Shown here: positions 35,664 to 45,634 of the stretch, piece by piece
How positions within the stretch are numbered: the first letter of the stretch is position 1
Layout: the number at the start of each line of letters is the position of its first letter
Source: Paracoccus salipaludis
GTDB taxonomy: Bacteria > Pseudomonadota > Alphaproteobacteria > Rhodobacterales > Rhodobacteraceae
NCBI RefSeq assembly: GCF_002287065.1
Contig: NZ_NSJZ01000001.1
Span: 62,001 to 126,000, forward strand
DNA length: 64,000 nt
Reading direction: 5' to 3'
Translations under genes and position numbers: made by a program
Notes under the pieces: model-generated
What the model was told of the DNA's origin: nothing
The model's database searches: none
Seen by the model: the letters and a program-made list of their open reading frames with translations, nothing else

Positions 35664-35803
35664 GGACGCTGACAGTCGTGGCCGCCGCACTGGTCCTGTC
35701 GGGCTGCGGCGTCGATGGGCCGCCGGTGGCGCCGATGGCGCAGGCGCAGCCGGGCGTGACCGTCACGGGCGATGCCCGCATGGGTGCGGTCTTCACGCCC
35801 TGA
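35657..35803 (+). CDS. Small lipoprotein, LptM-like
   Basis: The 48-residue product starts at ATG 35657, or at GTG 35660 with better spacing to GGAGG, overlapping the argH stop. It has a short lipoprotein signal ending VLSGC and then GVDGPPVAP directly after the lipid Cys. This resembles the LptM (YifL) motif CGxxGPLYxP, found in small lipoproteins that assist LptDE maturation. Its position between argH and lysA is where LptM-type genes often sit in proteobacteria. The remaining residues are unstructured. Family assignment is from the short motif, so moderate. Confidence 0.65.
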   Translation: MVRTLTVVAAALVLSGCGVDGPPVAPMAQAQPGVTVTGDARMGAVFTP

Positions 35804-35927
35804 CCGCGCGGCCGGGCAGGGGAGCGATCCTTGCCCGCCGCACCCGCCGCGACACGCCGGAACGGCAGCGCGGATCCAGGCAGAAGCGGGCAGAAGACCC
35901 GCGCATCACGAGCAGACGAGGCACAAG

Positions 35928-36119
35928 ATGATTGGACGTTTGACTTTGATCGCCGTGGCGCTGGCGGCGCTGACCGCCTGTGGGGGCGGAGGCTCCGGCA
36001 CCGTCAGCGATTCGGAGCAGGTGATGATCCAGAAGGGCACCTATGTCTATAACCCGAACAAGCGTCACGCCCCGGTGTCGCTGTCGGGCGCGGACCTGAT
36101 CGGGCTCGAGCCCCGCTGA
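35928..36119 (+). CDS. Small putative lipoprotein
   Basis: The 63-residue protein has a lipoprotein signal (MIGRLTLIAVALAALTAC, lipid Cys at 18), a Gly-rich stretch and a conserved-looking tail VMIQKGTYVYNPNKRHAPVS. ATG 35928 lies about 7 bases after GAGG. It is not recognised. It lies between the LptM-like gene and lysA in the same direction. The frame is open upstream of the ATG but without sense there. Confidence 0.65.
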   Translation: MIGRLTLIAVALAALTACGGGGSGTVSDSEQVMIQKGTYVYNPNKRHAPVSLSGADLIGLEPR

Positions 36120-36246
36120 CGCGCCGCATCCGTCCGCACGATTGCGTGCAATCGCCTGACTGACGGCAGGGGGCGCTGCGGCGCCCTTTGCAAAGCGGTC
36201 GGCGCTGGCGCAATATCGTCGCCTGACTGGCGCGATACGGAACGGC

Positions 36247-37515
36247 ATGGATCACTTCAACTACAAGGACGGCGCGCTTCACGCCGAGGACGTCGCGCTG
36301 GCCGAGATCGCGCGGGCGGTCGGCACTCCGGTTTATGTCTATTCGACCGCGACGCTCACGCGGCATTTCAACCTGTTCCGGCAGGCCCTGGACTGGACGG
36401 ACCACCTGGTCTGCTTTGCGGTCAAAGCGAACTCGAACCTTGCCGTGCTGAAGCTGCTGGGCGACCTCGGCGCGGGGATGGACGTCGTGTCGGGCGGGGA
36501 ATACGCGCGCGCAAGGGCCGCCGGCGTGCCCGGCGAGCGCATCGTCTTTTCCGGCGTCGGCAAGACGCGCGAGGAGATGGCGCAGGCCATCCGGGGCGGC
36601 ATCCGCCAGTTCAACGTGGAAAGCGAGCCCGAGCTTGCCGCCCTTTCCGAGGTCGCGCAGTCCCTGGGCGCGACCGTGCCCATCGCCGTGCGCGTGAACC
36701 CGGACGTGGATGCGAAGACCCACGCCAAGATCGCCACCGGCAAGTCGGAAAACAAGTTCGGCATCCCCATCGCGCGTGCGCGCGAGGTTTATGCCCATGC
36801 CGCCGCCCTGCCGGGCCTTCAGGTCGTCGGCATCGACATGCACATTGGCAGCCAGCTGACCGACCTGGAGCCCTACCGGCAGGCCTATACCCGAATGGCC
36901 GACCTGTGCCTGACCCTGCGGGCGGACGGGCACCCGATCATGCGGCTGGACCTGGGCGGGGGCCTCGGCATTCCCTATCGCCGCGACAACGCCGCGCCGC
37001 CCCTGCCCATCGAATACGGGCAGGTCGTGCGCGAGACGGTGGGCGACCTCGGCTGCGAGATCGAGATCGAGCCGGGGCGCAACATCGCGGGCAATGCGGG
37101 TATCCTGCTCGCTTCGGTCATCTGGACCAAGCAGGGCGAGGGGCGCGACTTCCTGATCGTCGATGCCGCGATGAACGACCTGATCCGCCCGGCGATGTAT
37201 GACGCGCATCACGACATCCTGCCGGTGCGGGAACGCGCGCCCGGCACCGAGCCCGCGCCCGTGGACGTGGTGGGCCCTGTCTGCGAGACGGGCGACACCT
37301 TCGCCCGCGGCGTGCCGCTGCCTCGGATGGACGACGGCGAGCTGGTCGCCTTCCGTTCGGCCGGGGCCTATGGCGCGGTGATGGCGTCCGAATACAACTC
37401 GCGCCCGCTGGTGCCCGAGGTGCTGGTCGCGGGCGACCGCTTCGACGTCATCCGCCCGCGTCCCACGATCGAGGAGATGCTGGCCCGCGACCGCATCCCG
37501 GACTGGCTGACATGA
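36247..37515 (+). CDS. lysA: Diaminopimelate decarboxylase
   Basis: PLP enzyme that decarboxylates meso-diaminopimelate to lysine. The 422-residue protein has CFAVKANSN with PLP Lys60, HIGSQ, the Gly-rich phosphate loop DLGGGLGIPY, EPGRNIAGNAG, the active-site Cys of GPVCETGD (Cys346) and Tyr375 in YGAVMASEYNSRP. Length is normal. Its stop overlaps the TIGR02302-family gene as ATGA. Confidence 0.97.
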   Translation: MDHFNYKDGALHAEDVALAEIARAVGTPVYVYSTATLTRHFNLFRQALDWTDHLVCFAVKANSNLAVLKLLGDLGAGMDVVSGGEYARARAAGVPGERIVFSGVGKTREEMAQAIRGGIRQFNVESEPELAALSEVAQSLGATVPIAVRVNPDVDAKTHAKIATGKSENKFGIPIARAREVYAHAAALPGLQVVGIDMHIGSQLTDLEPYRQAYTRMADLCLTLRADGHPIMRLDLGGGLGIPYRRDNAAPPLPIEYGQVVRETVGDLGCEIEIEPGRNIAGNAGILLASVIWTKQGEGRDFLIVDAAMNDLIRPAMYDAHHDILPVRERAPGTEPAPVDVVGPVCETGDTFARGVPLPRMDDGELVAFRSAGAYGAVMASEYNSRPLVPEVLVAGDRFDVIRPRPTIEEMLARDRIPDWLT

Positions 37516-40148
37516 CCGGCCCTTCCCGCCAGCCCGAAGGCCTGCCCCCCGCCGCCCGGCGTGCGGTCGGCCTGACGCTGGCGGGGATGTGGTGGGAACG
37601 GCTCGCCCGCGCCTTCTGGGTGCCGGTGACGCTGGCGATGCTGGCCGCGGCCGCGCTGGCCCTTGGGCTGGTCGCGGCGCTGCCGCCCGCGCTGCTGGTC
37701 TGGGGGACGCTGGCCTGGGCGCTGGCCTTTCTCGCGTCGGCCCTTGCCGGCTGGCGGCGGTTCCGCCGGCCCACGTGGAACGAGGCGCTGGTGCGCGTGG
37801 ACGCCCGCCTGCGCGGACGGCCGCTGTCGGCCCTGGGCGACCGCATGGCACTGGGGGGACCCGAGGCCGAGGGCCTGTGGCGCGCCCATGTCGAAGCCGC
37901 CCGCCGCGCGGCGATCAGGGCGCAGGCAGTCGGACCCCGCGCGGGGCTTGCCACCCGCGACCCCTTCGCCCTGCGCCTCGTGGGGCTGACGGCGCTGGCG
38001 ATGGCGCTGCTGTTCGGCGGCGCGGGCCCGGTGGGGCAGGGCCTCGGCGCGCTGGCCGCAAGCTGGGCGCCGGCGCCGCGCGCGCCAGACGAGCCCTTGG
38101 CGACCGGCCCTGCCTGGGAGGGCTGGGCCGAGCCGCCGCGCCATACCCGCCGGCCGACGATCTACCTCAATGCGCTGAAGGACGACGCGCTGACCGTCCC
38201 CGAGGGCACGGTGCTCAGCTTCCGCCTTTACGGCGAGGGCCTCGACGTCCGGCAGGATGTCGGTCCCGCCCTCGAAAGCCCTGCCGATGCGCCGCAATTC
38301 GCCGCGCAGAACAGCGGCCTGGTCGAGATCTGCGGCCGCAGCTTCGCCCTGGCCGTGAACCCCGACGACGCGCCCACGGTCCAGCTTGCCGCGCTGGCCG
38401 AGCGCCGCGCGGATGGCCGCATGGCACAGGGCTTCTCGGCCGGGGACGATCACGGCGTCGAGGCCGGGTCGGCCACGATCCGGCTGGACCTTGACGCGAT
38501 CGACCGCCGCTTCGGCCTGACCCCCGAGCCCGAGCCGCGCGAGGCGCTGGTTCTGGACCTGCCGCTGCCCGCCGCGGGCCAGCGGCGGCAGGTCACGGGA
38601 ACACTGGCGGCCGACCTGTCCCGCCACCCCTGGGCGAACCTGCCCGTGCGCGTCACCCTGTCGGTGCAGGACGGCATCGGCCAGCCGGCCGAAACGCAGC
38701 CCGCCGCGATGATCCTGCCCGGCCGCCGCTTCTTCGACCCCCTCGCCGCCGGGCTGGTCGAGATGCGCCGCGACCTTCTGTGGTCGCGCGAGAATGCCGG
38801 CCGCTCGGCCCGGCTGCTGCGCGCCATGGTCTGGCAGCACGACCGCGCCACTCCGCCCGAGGCCGCCGCGGCCATCACCGACGCGGTCCGCACGCTGGAA
38901 GCCGGGCCCCTTTCGCCCGAGGACCGCGACCGGCTGTCGGACGCCCTGTGGGATGCGGCGGTGCAGATCGAGGACGGGGGCTTGGGCGATGCGCTGGAAC
39001 GGATGCGCCAGGCGCAGGAACGCCTGTCCGAGGCGATCCGCAACGGCGCCAGCCGCGACGAGATCCAGAAGCTGATGGACGAGCTGAAGGCCGCGACCGA
39101 CGACTACACCCGGATGCTGGCCGAGCGCGGCGAGGACCCGGCCGCCCGCTTCGACCGGTCCGAACAGCAGGGCCAGCAGGTCACGGGCGACCAGATCCAG
39201 CAGATGATGGACGAGATCCAGCGCCTGATGAACGAGGGCCGCATGGCCGAGGCGCAGGAGCTGCTGGAGCAGTTCAACCGCATGATGGAGAACCTCCAGG
39301 TCCGCGAGGGCGGCCAGGGCGGCGAAGGCTCCCGCCAGATGGAAGGGCTGGAGGACACCCTCCGCGAGCAGCAGCGGCTGGCCGACGAGGCCATGCGCGA
39401 GGCCCAGCGTGACCCCTTCGGCCAGCAGGGGCAACAGGGCGAGGGCGAACAGCCCGGCCAGCAGCCCGGAGCGGGGGAGCAGCCCGGCGAAGGGCAGCAG
39501 CCGGGCCAGGGCCAGCAGCCGGGACAGCAGGGGGCGCAGTCCGGGCAACAGGGCGGTGGAGGTCAGGGCGGCCAGGGACAGGGCGGGCAGGGCGGAGAGC
39601 CGGGCGAGGGCTCGCTTGCCGACCGCCAGCAGGCCCTGCGCGAGGAACTGGAGCGGCAGCAGGGCCTTCTGCCCGGACAGGGTACGCCCGAAGGCAATGC
39701 CGCGCGCCAGCGTCTGGACGAAGCGGGCCGCGCGATGGCGGACGCCGAACGCGCGCTGCGCCAGGGCGATCCGGCGGGCGCGATGCAGGGCCAGGCCGAT
39801 GCCATCGAGGCGCTGCGCGAAGGGATGCGCGCGCTGGGCGACCTTGCCCGTTCGCAGCAGGGCCAGCAGGGGCAAGGGCAGGGACAGGGCGAACAGCCGG
39901 GCCAGCAGGGCCAGTCGCAGGCCGATGGCGGCGATGGAACCAGCGATGGCCGCACGAGGCTCGACCCCCTGGGCCGCCAGAGCAGCGGCCAGGGCGGCAA
40001 CGTCACCACGGGCGAGCCGCTGGCCGAGGGCGAGGCCCGCCAGAACCGCGCCCGCGAATTGCAGGACGAGATCCGCCGCCGCAGCGGCGAGCCGGAACGC
40101 CCGCGTGCCGAGCGCGACTATCTGGGACGGCTGCTGGACCGGTTCTGA
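37512..40148 (+). CDS. TIGR02302/DUF4175 family membrane protein
   Basis: The 878-residue protein has three predicted transmembrane helices (about 35-57, 60-78, 158-175), a central beta-rich region with GTVLSFRLYGEGLDV and AGFSAGDDHGVEAG-like sequence, and a helical part rich in Glu/Arg/Met (480-620). Two Gln/Gly-rich low-complexity runs (about 636-700 and 780-815) precede a conserved RDYLGRLLDRF-like end. It matches the alphaproteobacterial TIGR02302 family of unknown function. The ATGA overlap with lysA is typical of this family. No enzymatic motif is seen. Confidence 0.85.
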   Translation: MTGPSRQPEGLPPAARRAVGLTLAGMWWERLARAFWVPVTLAMLAAAALALGLVAALPPALLVWGTLAWALAFLASALAGWRRFRRPTWNEALVRVDARLRGRPLSALGDRMALGGPEAEGLWRAHVEAARRAAIRAQAVGPRAGLATRDPFALRLVGLTALAMALLFGGAGPVGQGLGALAASWAPAPRAPDEPLATGPAWEGWAEPPRHTRRPTIYLNALKDDALTVPEGTVLSFRLYGEGLDVRQDVGPALESPADAPQFAAQNSGLVEICGRSFALAVNPDDAPTVQLAALAERRADGRMAQGFSAGDDHGVEAGSATIRLDLDAIDRRFGLTPEPEPREALVLDLPLPAAGQRRQVTGTLAADLSRHPWANLPVRVTLSVQDGIGQPAETQPAAMILPGRRFFDPLAAGLVEMRRDLLWSRENAGRSARLLRAMVWQHDRATPPEAAAAITDAVRTLEAGPLSPEDRDRLSDALWDAAVQIEDGGLGDALERMRQAQERLSEAIRNGASRDEIQKLMDELKAATDDYTRMLAERGEDPAARFDRSEQQGQQVTGDQIQQMMDEIQRLMNEGRMAEAQELLEQFNRMMENLQVREGGQGGEGSRQMEGLEDTLREQQRLADEAMREAQRDPFGQQGQQGEGEQPGQQPGAGEQPGEGQQPGQGQQPGQQGAQSGQQGGGGQGGQGQGGQGGEPGEGSLADRQQALREELERQQGLLPGQGTPEGNAARQRLDEAGRAMADAERALRQGDPAGAMQGQADAIEALREGMRALGDLARSQQGQQGQGQGQGEQPGQQGQSQADGGDGTSDGRTRLDPLGRQSSGQGGNVTTGEPLAEGEARQNRARELQDEIRRRSGEPERPRAERDYLGRLLDRF

Positions 40149-40319
40149 GGCCGCGTGGCGAAGGGTGCCGCCCCCCACGGAACACGGCAACAAGGCGCCG
40201 TGGAACCGCTGTTGCCCGACCAAGCCGCGAATCGGCTGCCGAAAGCGGAAGGACGCGCCGAGGTCGGGGACCAGCCACCGGCAGGGCGGCTTCCCTTAGG
40301 GCTGTTGCGAGAAGCGCCC

Positions 40320-41171
40320 TTACTCGCCGTCCCGCTCTCCCTGTTTGCGGCCGGTGATGGCCTCGCCCTTGAGGGCGAGCCAGTCGCGGCCCTTGTCCAT
40401 CTCGCCACGCCATTCGGCGATCGCCGCGCCGATGGGACCCGGGCCGCTCAATCGGGGGGCCAGCGCGTAAAGCGCGACCACCGCGACTGCGAGGATGACC
40501 GCGAGGCCGAAACCCGCATCATAGCCGCGCCGGGAGCCTGGGGCCGAGGCCATCGGCACGGGCGGGGCAGGGGCAGGATCGGAAGCTGCGGGAACGGCCG
40601 ACATGCGGGTCGTCCCGGCCGCAGGTGCGGCACCGGCAGCAGCGACATGCCCGGCCGCGGCGGTGTCCCCGCCCGACGCCGTCTGCACCGGGGATGCCGG
40701 TGCCGGCAAGGAGACGGCGTCGCGGACGACAGCGCCAGCGGCCCCCGGCACCGTGCCCTCATCGTCCATGCCGCCCTTCGGGCCGATGGCGGGAAGGGCG
40801 TCCGCATCGACGAGGGGGGCGGAGGCGCGCGAAGCGTCATCCGCCAGTGCCCGGCCCTGGCCTTCCTCCGCGGGGTCCTGCGCCTCGGGCAGGGCCGGAA
40901 AGCCGGCGGCCCGCTCGGCCGCGCGAAGGGAACGCCGCTCGGCGGCGCGGACCTCGAGCTCGCGGGCGGCTTCCTCGCGCAGGATCTCGATCACCGAATC
41001 GCTCAGGGGGCGGCTCAGCTGCGGGCGGGCGGCCGGGTCGAAGGATTCGGGCGGGGGAAGGGCGCGCCAGACGTGGTCGCAGGCCGAGCACTCGACGTCG
41101 CGCCCCGCCGGCGGGATCGCGGCGCCGTCGATTTCATACTGCGCGCCGCAGCGCGGGCAGACCAGCCGCAT
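40320..41171 (-). CDS. MJ0042 zinc-ribbon membrane protein
   Basis: The 283-residue protein opens with the MJ0042-type zinc ribbon MRLVCPRCGAQYEI...ECSACDHVW (Cys 5, 8, 28, 31). A long Ala/Pro/acidic linker follows, then one transmembrane helix near 225-245 (AGFGLAVILAVAVVALYALAP) and a short basic tail. Alphaproteobacterial zinc-ribbon proteins of this shape usually lie next to ftsEX, as here, divergently. The role is unknown. ATG 41171 has GGAGG seven bases upstream. Confidence 0.82.
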   Translation of the reverse strand: MRLVCPRCGAQYEIDGAAIPPAGRDVECSACDHVWRALPPPESFDPAARPQLSRPLSDSVIEILREEAARELEVRAAERRSLRAAERAAGFPALPEAQDPAEEGQGRALADDASRASAPLVDADALPAIGPKGGMDDEGTVPGAAGAVVRDAVSLPAPASPVQTASGGDTAAAGHVAAAGAAPAAGTTRMSAVPAASDPAPAPPVPMASAPGSRRGYDAGFGLAVILAVAVVALYALAPRLSGPGPIGAAIAEWRGEMDKGRDWLALKGEAITGRKQGERDGE

Positions 41172-41276
41172 CGCATCGCCTCCGTTTCGCCCAAGCCGCG
41201 TGGTTTTCATCGCCGCGCCGACGTTCTATCAACGCCGCCATCGGCCGCCAAGCGCGCCGGGTCAAGGAGGGCGGAC

Positions 41277-41951
41277 GTGATCGAGATGCGGGATGTGGGC
41301 TTCGCCTATCCTCGGGGCGGCGCGCTGTTTCAGGGCATCACGCTGGACCTGCCGCGCGGGTCCTTCCAGTTCCTGACCGGTCCGTCGGGGTCGGGAAAGA
41401 CGACATTCCTGCGGCTTTGCATCGCGGACCTTCTGCCCAGTTCCGGCACGCTGACCGTCTTCGGCCAGAATGCGGCCGCGCTGGGCCGGGACGAGATCGC
41501 GGCCCTGCGCCGGCGGATCGGGCTGGTGCAGCAGGACACGCAGTTCCTCGACCACCTGCCGGTGGCGGAGAACATCGCCCTGCCGATGATCGTCGCGGGC
41601 GAGCCGGTGGACATGGCCGCGATCCGCGACCTGCTGGCCTGGGTGCAGATGACGCAGGCCGCGCGCGAGATGCCCCCCTCGCTTTCGGGGGGCGAGCGCC
41701 AGCGGGCGGCGCTGGCCCGCGCGGTGATCCTGTCGCCGGACGTGATCCTGGCGGACGAGCCGACCGGCAACCTCGACTGGGACATGTCGCTGCGTCTGCT
41801 GCAACTGCTGATCGAATTGAACAAGTCGGGCAAGACCGTGCTGATCGCCACCCATGACCTGAACCTGATCCGGGCCGCCAAGCAGCAGGTCCCCGTGCGC
41901 GTGCTGCGCATCGCGGGCGGCCGCGTGCAGGCCGGGGGGACCGAGCTGTGA
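41277..41951 (+). CDS. ftsE: Cell-division ATP-binding protein FtsE
   Basis: FtsEX controls peptidoglycan amidases at the septum through ATP-driven conformational change. This 224-residue ATPase has Walker A GPSGSGKTT (35-43), signature LSGGERQRAALARA, and ILADEPTGNLDWDMSLRLLQLL, which is typical of FtsE. The GTG start at 41277 is set by AAGGAGG eight bases upstream; the frame stays open much further upstream. It overlaps ftsX as GTGA. Confidence 0.92.
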   Translation: MIEMRDVGFAYPRGGALFQGITLDLPRGSFQFLTGPSGSGKTTFLRLCIADLLPSSGTLTVFGQNAAALGRDEIAALRRRIGLVQQDTQFLDHLPVAENIALPMIVAGEPVDMAAIRDLLAWVQMTQAAREMPPSLSGGERQRAALARAVILSPDVILADEPTGNLDWDMSLRLLQLLIELNKSGKTVLIATHDLNLIRAAKQQVPVRVLRIAGGRVQAGGTEL

Positions 41952-42940
41952 GCGCGGCCCCGAAGAAGCGCCCCGACTGGCGGGCCCTGGTCCGCCGCGC
42001 ACCCCGCGCGCCCCGCGCACGCACGGGGCTGGACGCGCTTGATTTCCGCACCCTGTGGCGCAGCCTGGCCGGGCGCGAGGCGGGGCTGGCCGACCGGATC
42101 GTGCCCCCGTCCGGCGCGACGGCGAAGCTGACGGTCTTCGCCGCCGGGGTCATGGCCTTCCTCGCGGTCTTCGCCCTGGCGCTGGCCCTGGCGACCGGGC
42201 GGCTGGCCGACCGCTGGGCCGAGGGGCTGGCGCAGACCGTGACGATCCGCGTCTCGGCCCCCGCGTCCGAGATCGAGGCGCAGACGGCGGCCGTCCAGCA
42301 GGCGCTCGCGACGACCCCTGGCGTGGCCGAAAGCCGCCTGTTGGGGGGAGAGGAGGTCGAGGCGCTGCTGGAGCCCTGGTTCGGCCCCGACGTCCCCGTG
42401 GACGCGCTGCCGGTGCCGCGCCTGGTCGAGGTCACGACCGAGCGCGGCTTCGACGCCGAGGGCCTGCGCCTGCGGCTCGAGGCCGAGGCGCCCGGTGCGG
42501 TGCTGGACGACCACACCCGCTGGCGGCAGCCGCTGGTTTCGGCGGCCTCGCGGCTGCGCTGGCTCGGCTGGCTGTCGCTGGCGCTGATCGGGGCGGCGGG
42601 GGCCGCGATGGTGACGCTGGCCGCGCAGGCCGCGCTGGCCGCGAACGGGCCGGTGATCCGCGTCATGCGGCTGATCGGCGCGCGCGACCTGACCATCGCC
42701 CAAGCCTTCGTCCGCCGTCTGACCCGCCGCACGGCGCTGGGCGCGGCCGCGGGAACGGTGCTGGGGATGCTCGCCGTCTTCGCGCTGCCCGACATGCAGG
42801 CGGCGGGCGGCTTCCTGACCGGCCTCGGGTTCACGGGCTGGGGCTGGCTCTGGCCGCTGCTGATCCCGCCCGTGGGCGCGCTGGTGGGCTTTGCCGCCAC
42901 CCGCGCCGCCGCGCTGCGGATGCTGCGCGAGGTCCGCTGA
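41948..42940 (+). CDS. ftsX: Cell-division protein FtsX
   Basis: The 330-residue FtsE partner has one N-terminal helix (about 60-82, FAAGVMAFLAVFALALALA), a periplasmic domain (about 85-195) that recruits murein hydrolase activators, and three C-terminal helices with GPVIRVMRLIGARDLTIAQAF, which matches the FtsX coupling region. Start GTG overlaps the ftsE stop. The long Arg/Pro-rich N-terminal tail is cytoplasmic. Confidence 0.9.
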   Translation: MSAAPKKRPDWRALVRRAPRAPRARTGLDALDFRTLWRSLAGREAGLADRIVPPSGATAKLTVFAAGVMAFLAVFALALALATGRLADRWAEGLAQTVTIRVSAPASEIEAQTAAVQQALATTPGVAESRLLGGEEVEALLEPWFGPDVPVDALPVPRLVEVTTERGFDAEGLRLRLEAEAPGAVLDDHTRWRQPLVSAASRLRWLGWLSLALIGAAGAAMVTLAAQAALAANGPVIRVMRLIGARDLTIAQAFVRRLTRRTALGAAAGTVLGMLAVFALPDMQAAGGFLTGLGFTGWGWLWPLLIPPVGALVGFAATRAAALRMLREVR

Positions 42941-43797
42941 TGGTGACGCGCCCCCTTGAGCAGCCCGGCTGGGCACTTGTCCACGACCCCGCCGCGCAGT
43001 CACCGGCAGCCCGGGTTCCTGCGCTGGTCGACCGTCCTGCCGATCCCCGCTATCATCCCGGCCGGCTTTCGCCGCTCTGGCCGCTGCAAACGGCGGTTTT
43101 CTACATCTGGATCGCACTTGTCACGCTGGTCATGGGGCTGGCCTGGTGGCCGAAGATCCGCCGCGACCCGTCGCAGGCCCATGTCCTGCCAGTCGTCTGG
43201 ACGGGCCGGCTGCTGGCCGCCGCCCGCACGATCCTGGGCATCTCGGTCGAGGTGCGGGGCACGCCGCCAACGCAGGACTGCATCATCGCCGCCAAGCACC
43301 AGAGCTTCCTCGACATCCTCGCCATCGCCCATGCGGTGCCGCAGTGCGGCTTCATCATGAAGCGCGAGGTGCTGCGGGTGCCGGTCATGGGCCATTACGC
43401 GCGGCTGGCGGGCTGCATCCCCATCGACCGCACGCGCGGGTCCGAGGCGATGCGCCAGATCATCGCCGGGGTGCAGGCCGCCCGCGCATCCGGCGACGGG
43501 CTGGGGCAGCTCATCATCTATCCCGAAGGGACCCGCACCCGCCCCGGCGAGCGGCGCAAGTACAAGCACGGCGTGGGCACGATCCAGGCCGCGACCGGGC
43601 TGCCGGTCCATCCCGTCGCCGTCAACTGCGGCCTGTTCTGGCCCAGGGACGGACTGCGGATGCGCCCCGGCCGCGCGGTGATCGAGTTCCTCGACCCCGC
43701 ACCCCCCGGGGGCTCGGCAAGCGAAGTCGTCGAGCGGCTGGAAGTGGTGGTCGAGGGCGCCTCGGACGCGCTGATGGCCGAGGCAGGGGCGCGCTGA
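42940..43797 (+). CDS. 1-acyl-sn-glycerol-3-phosphate acyltransferase (PlsC-like)
   Basis: The 285-residue acyltransferase has one helix (about 49-69), the catalytic block AKHQSFLDI (His120-x4-Asp125), the acceptor-binding IPIDRTRGSEAM and YPEGTRTRPGE (194-203). It would convert lysophosphatidic acid to phosphatidic acid at the inner membrane. The ATG at 42940 overlaps the ftsX stop (TGATG), which sets the start; an open frame continues upstream on paper only. Long Pro/Ala N-terminal tail. Confidence 0.9.
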   Translation: MVTRPLEQPGWALVHDPAAQSPAARVPALVDRPADPRYHPGRLSPLWPLQTAVFYIWIALVTLVMGLAWWPKIRRDPSQAHVLPVVWTGRLLAAARTILGISVEVRGTPPTQDCIIAAKHQSFLDILAIAHAVPQCGFIMKREVLRVPVMGHYARLAGCIPIDRTRGSEAMRQIIAGVQAARASGDGLGQLIIYPEGTRTRPGERRKYKHGVGTIQAATGLPVHPVAVNCGLFWPRDGLRMRPGRAVIEFLDPAPPGGSASEVVERLEVVVEGASDALMAEAGAR

Positions 43798-43863
43798 AGG
43801 CCCGCACGGCTGGACAAGCGCGGTCCGCGCACATAGCTCTCGGCAGTTCGCAAGGAGAGTGCC

Positions 43864-44798
<935 letters not shown>

Positions 44799-44802
<4 letters not shown>

Positions 44803-45560
44803 ACTGGCAGTCCGTCAGCATGATCTATCGCCACGAGATGGCGCGCTTCTTCCGCACGATCTGGCAGTCGCTGGCCTCGCCCGTGCTGTCCACGGTCCTG
44901 TATTTCGTCGTCTTCGGCGCCGCCATCGGCGGACGGATCGAATCGGTCGAGGGCATCCCCTATGCGGCCTTCATCGTGCCGGGGCTGATGATGCTGACGG
45001 TGCTGCAGCAGTCCGTCTCGAACGCGAGCTTCGGCATCTATTTCCCCAAGTTCTCGGGCACGATCTACGAATACCTCGTCGCGCCCACCGGCTGGGCCGA
45101 GGTCACGCTGGGCTTCGTGGGGGCGGCCGCATCCAAGGCGATCCTGATCGCGGTGATCATCCTTGTGACCAGCTTCTTCTTCGTGGGCGTCCACATCGTC
45201 CACCCGTTGTGGATGCTGGCCTTTCTGGCCCTGACGGCGACGGCCTTCGCGCTGCTGGGCTTTGTCATCGGCCTGTGGGCCAAGAACTTCGAGCAGCTGC
45301 AGATCGTGCCGATGATGGTCATCACGCCGCTGGTCTTTCTGGGCGGGGCCTTCTACTCGGCCTCGATGCTGCCGCCCTTCTGGGAACAGGTGGCGAAGCT
45401 GAACCCGGTGCTCTACCTCGTTTCGGGCTTCCGCTGGTCCTTCTTCGGGCTGGCCGACGTGCCGGTCGGCGTCTCGCTGATGGCGGTCGGGCTGATGATC
45501 GTCGTGCTGCTGGCCGCCATCCGCTGGATCTTCCTGACCGGCTGGCGCCTGCGCGACTGA
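44799..45560 (+). CDS. ABC-2 exporter permease (YadH-like)
   Basis: The 253-residue protein has six predicted helices: [22 protein letters not shown] leads into the first, and the ABC-2 motif PHFxSG-like [31 protein letters not shown] is near the end. It forms the membrane half of the exporter with the preceding ATPase. No specific substrate is suggested by the context. Confidence 0.9.
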
Positions 45561-45580
45561 GCCGGACTTTCGCTGCGGCC

Positions 45581-45596
45581 TTAACCTTGCGTTAAC
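45581..45596 (+). promoter_or_regulatory. CtrA-type binding site
   Basis: TTAA-CCTTGCG-TTAAC is an exact match to the CtrA full site TTAA-N7-TTAAC, and a further TTAAC half lies at 45606-45610. It is 38 bases before the probable ATG of the Hint-domain gene. CtrA controls cell cycle, motility and gene-transfer-agent genes in alphaproteobacteria; in Rhodobacterales it is often non-essential. Confidence 0.6.
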
Positions 45597-45634
45597 CAAT
45601 GATCGTTAACCCCTTGTGAAAAATGGGGGCAGCG

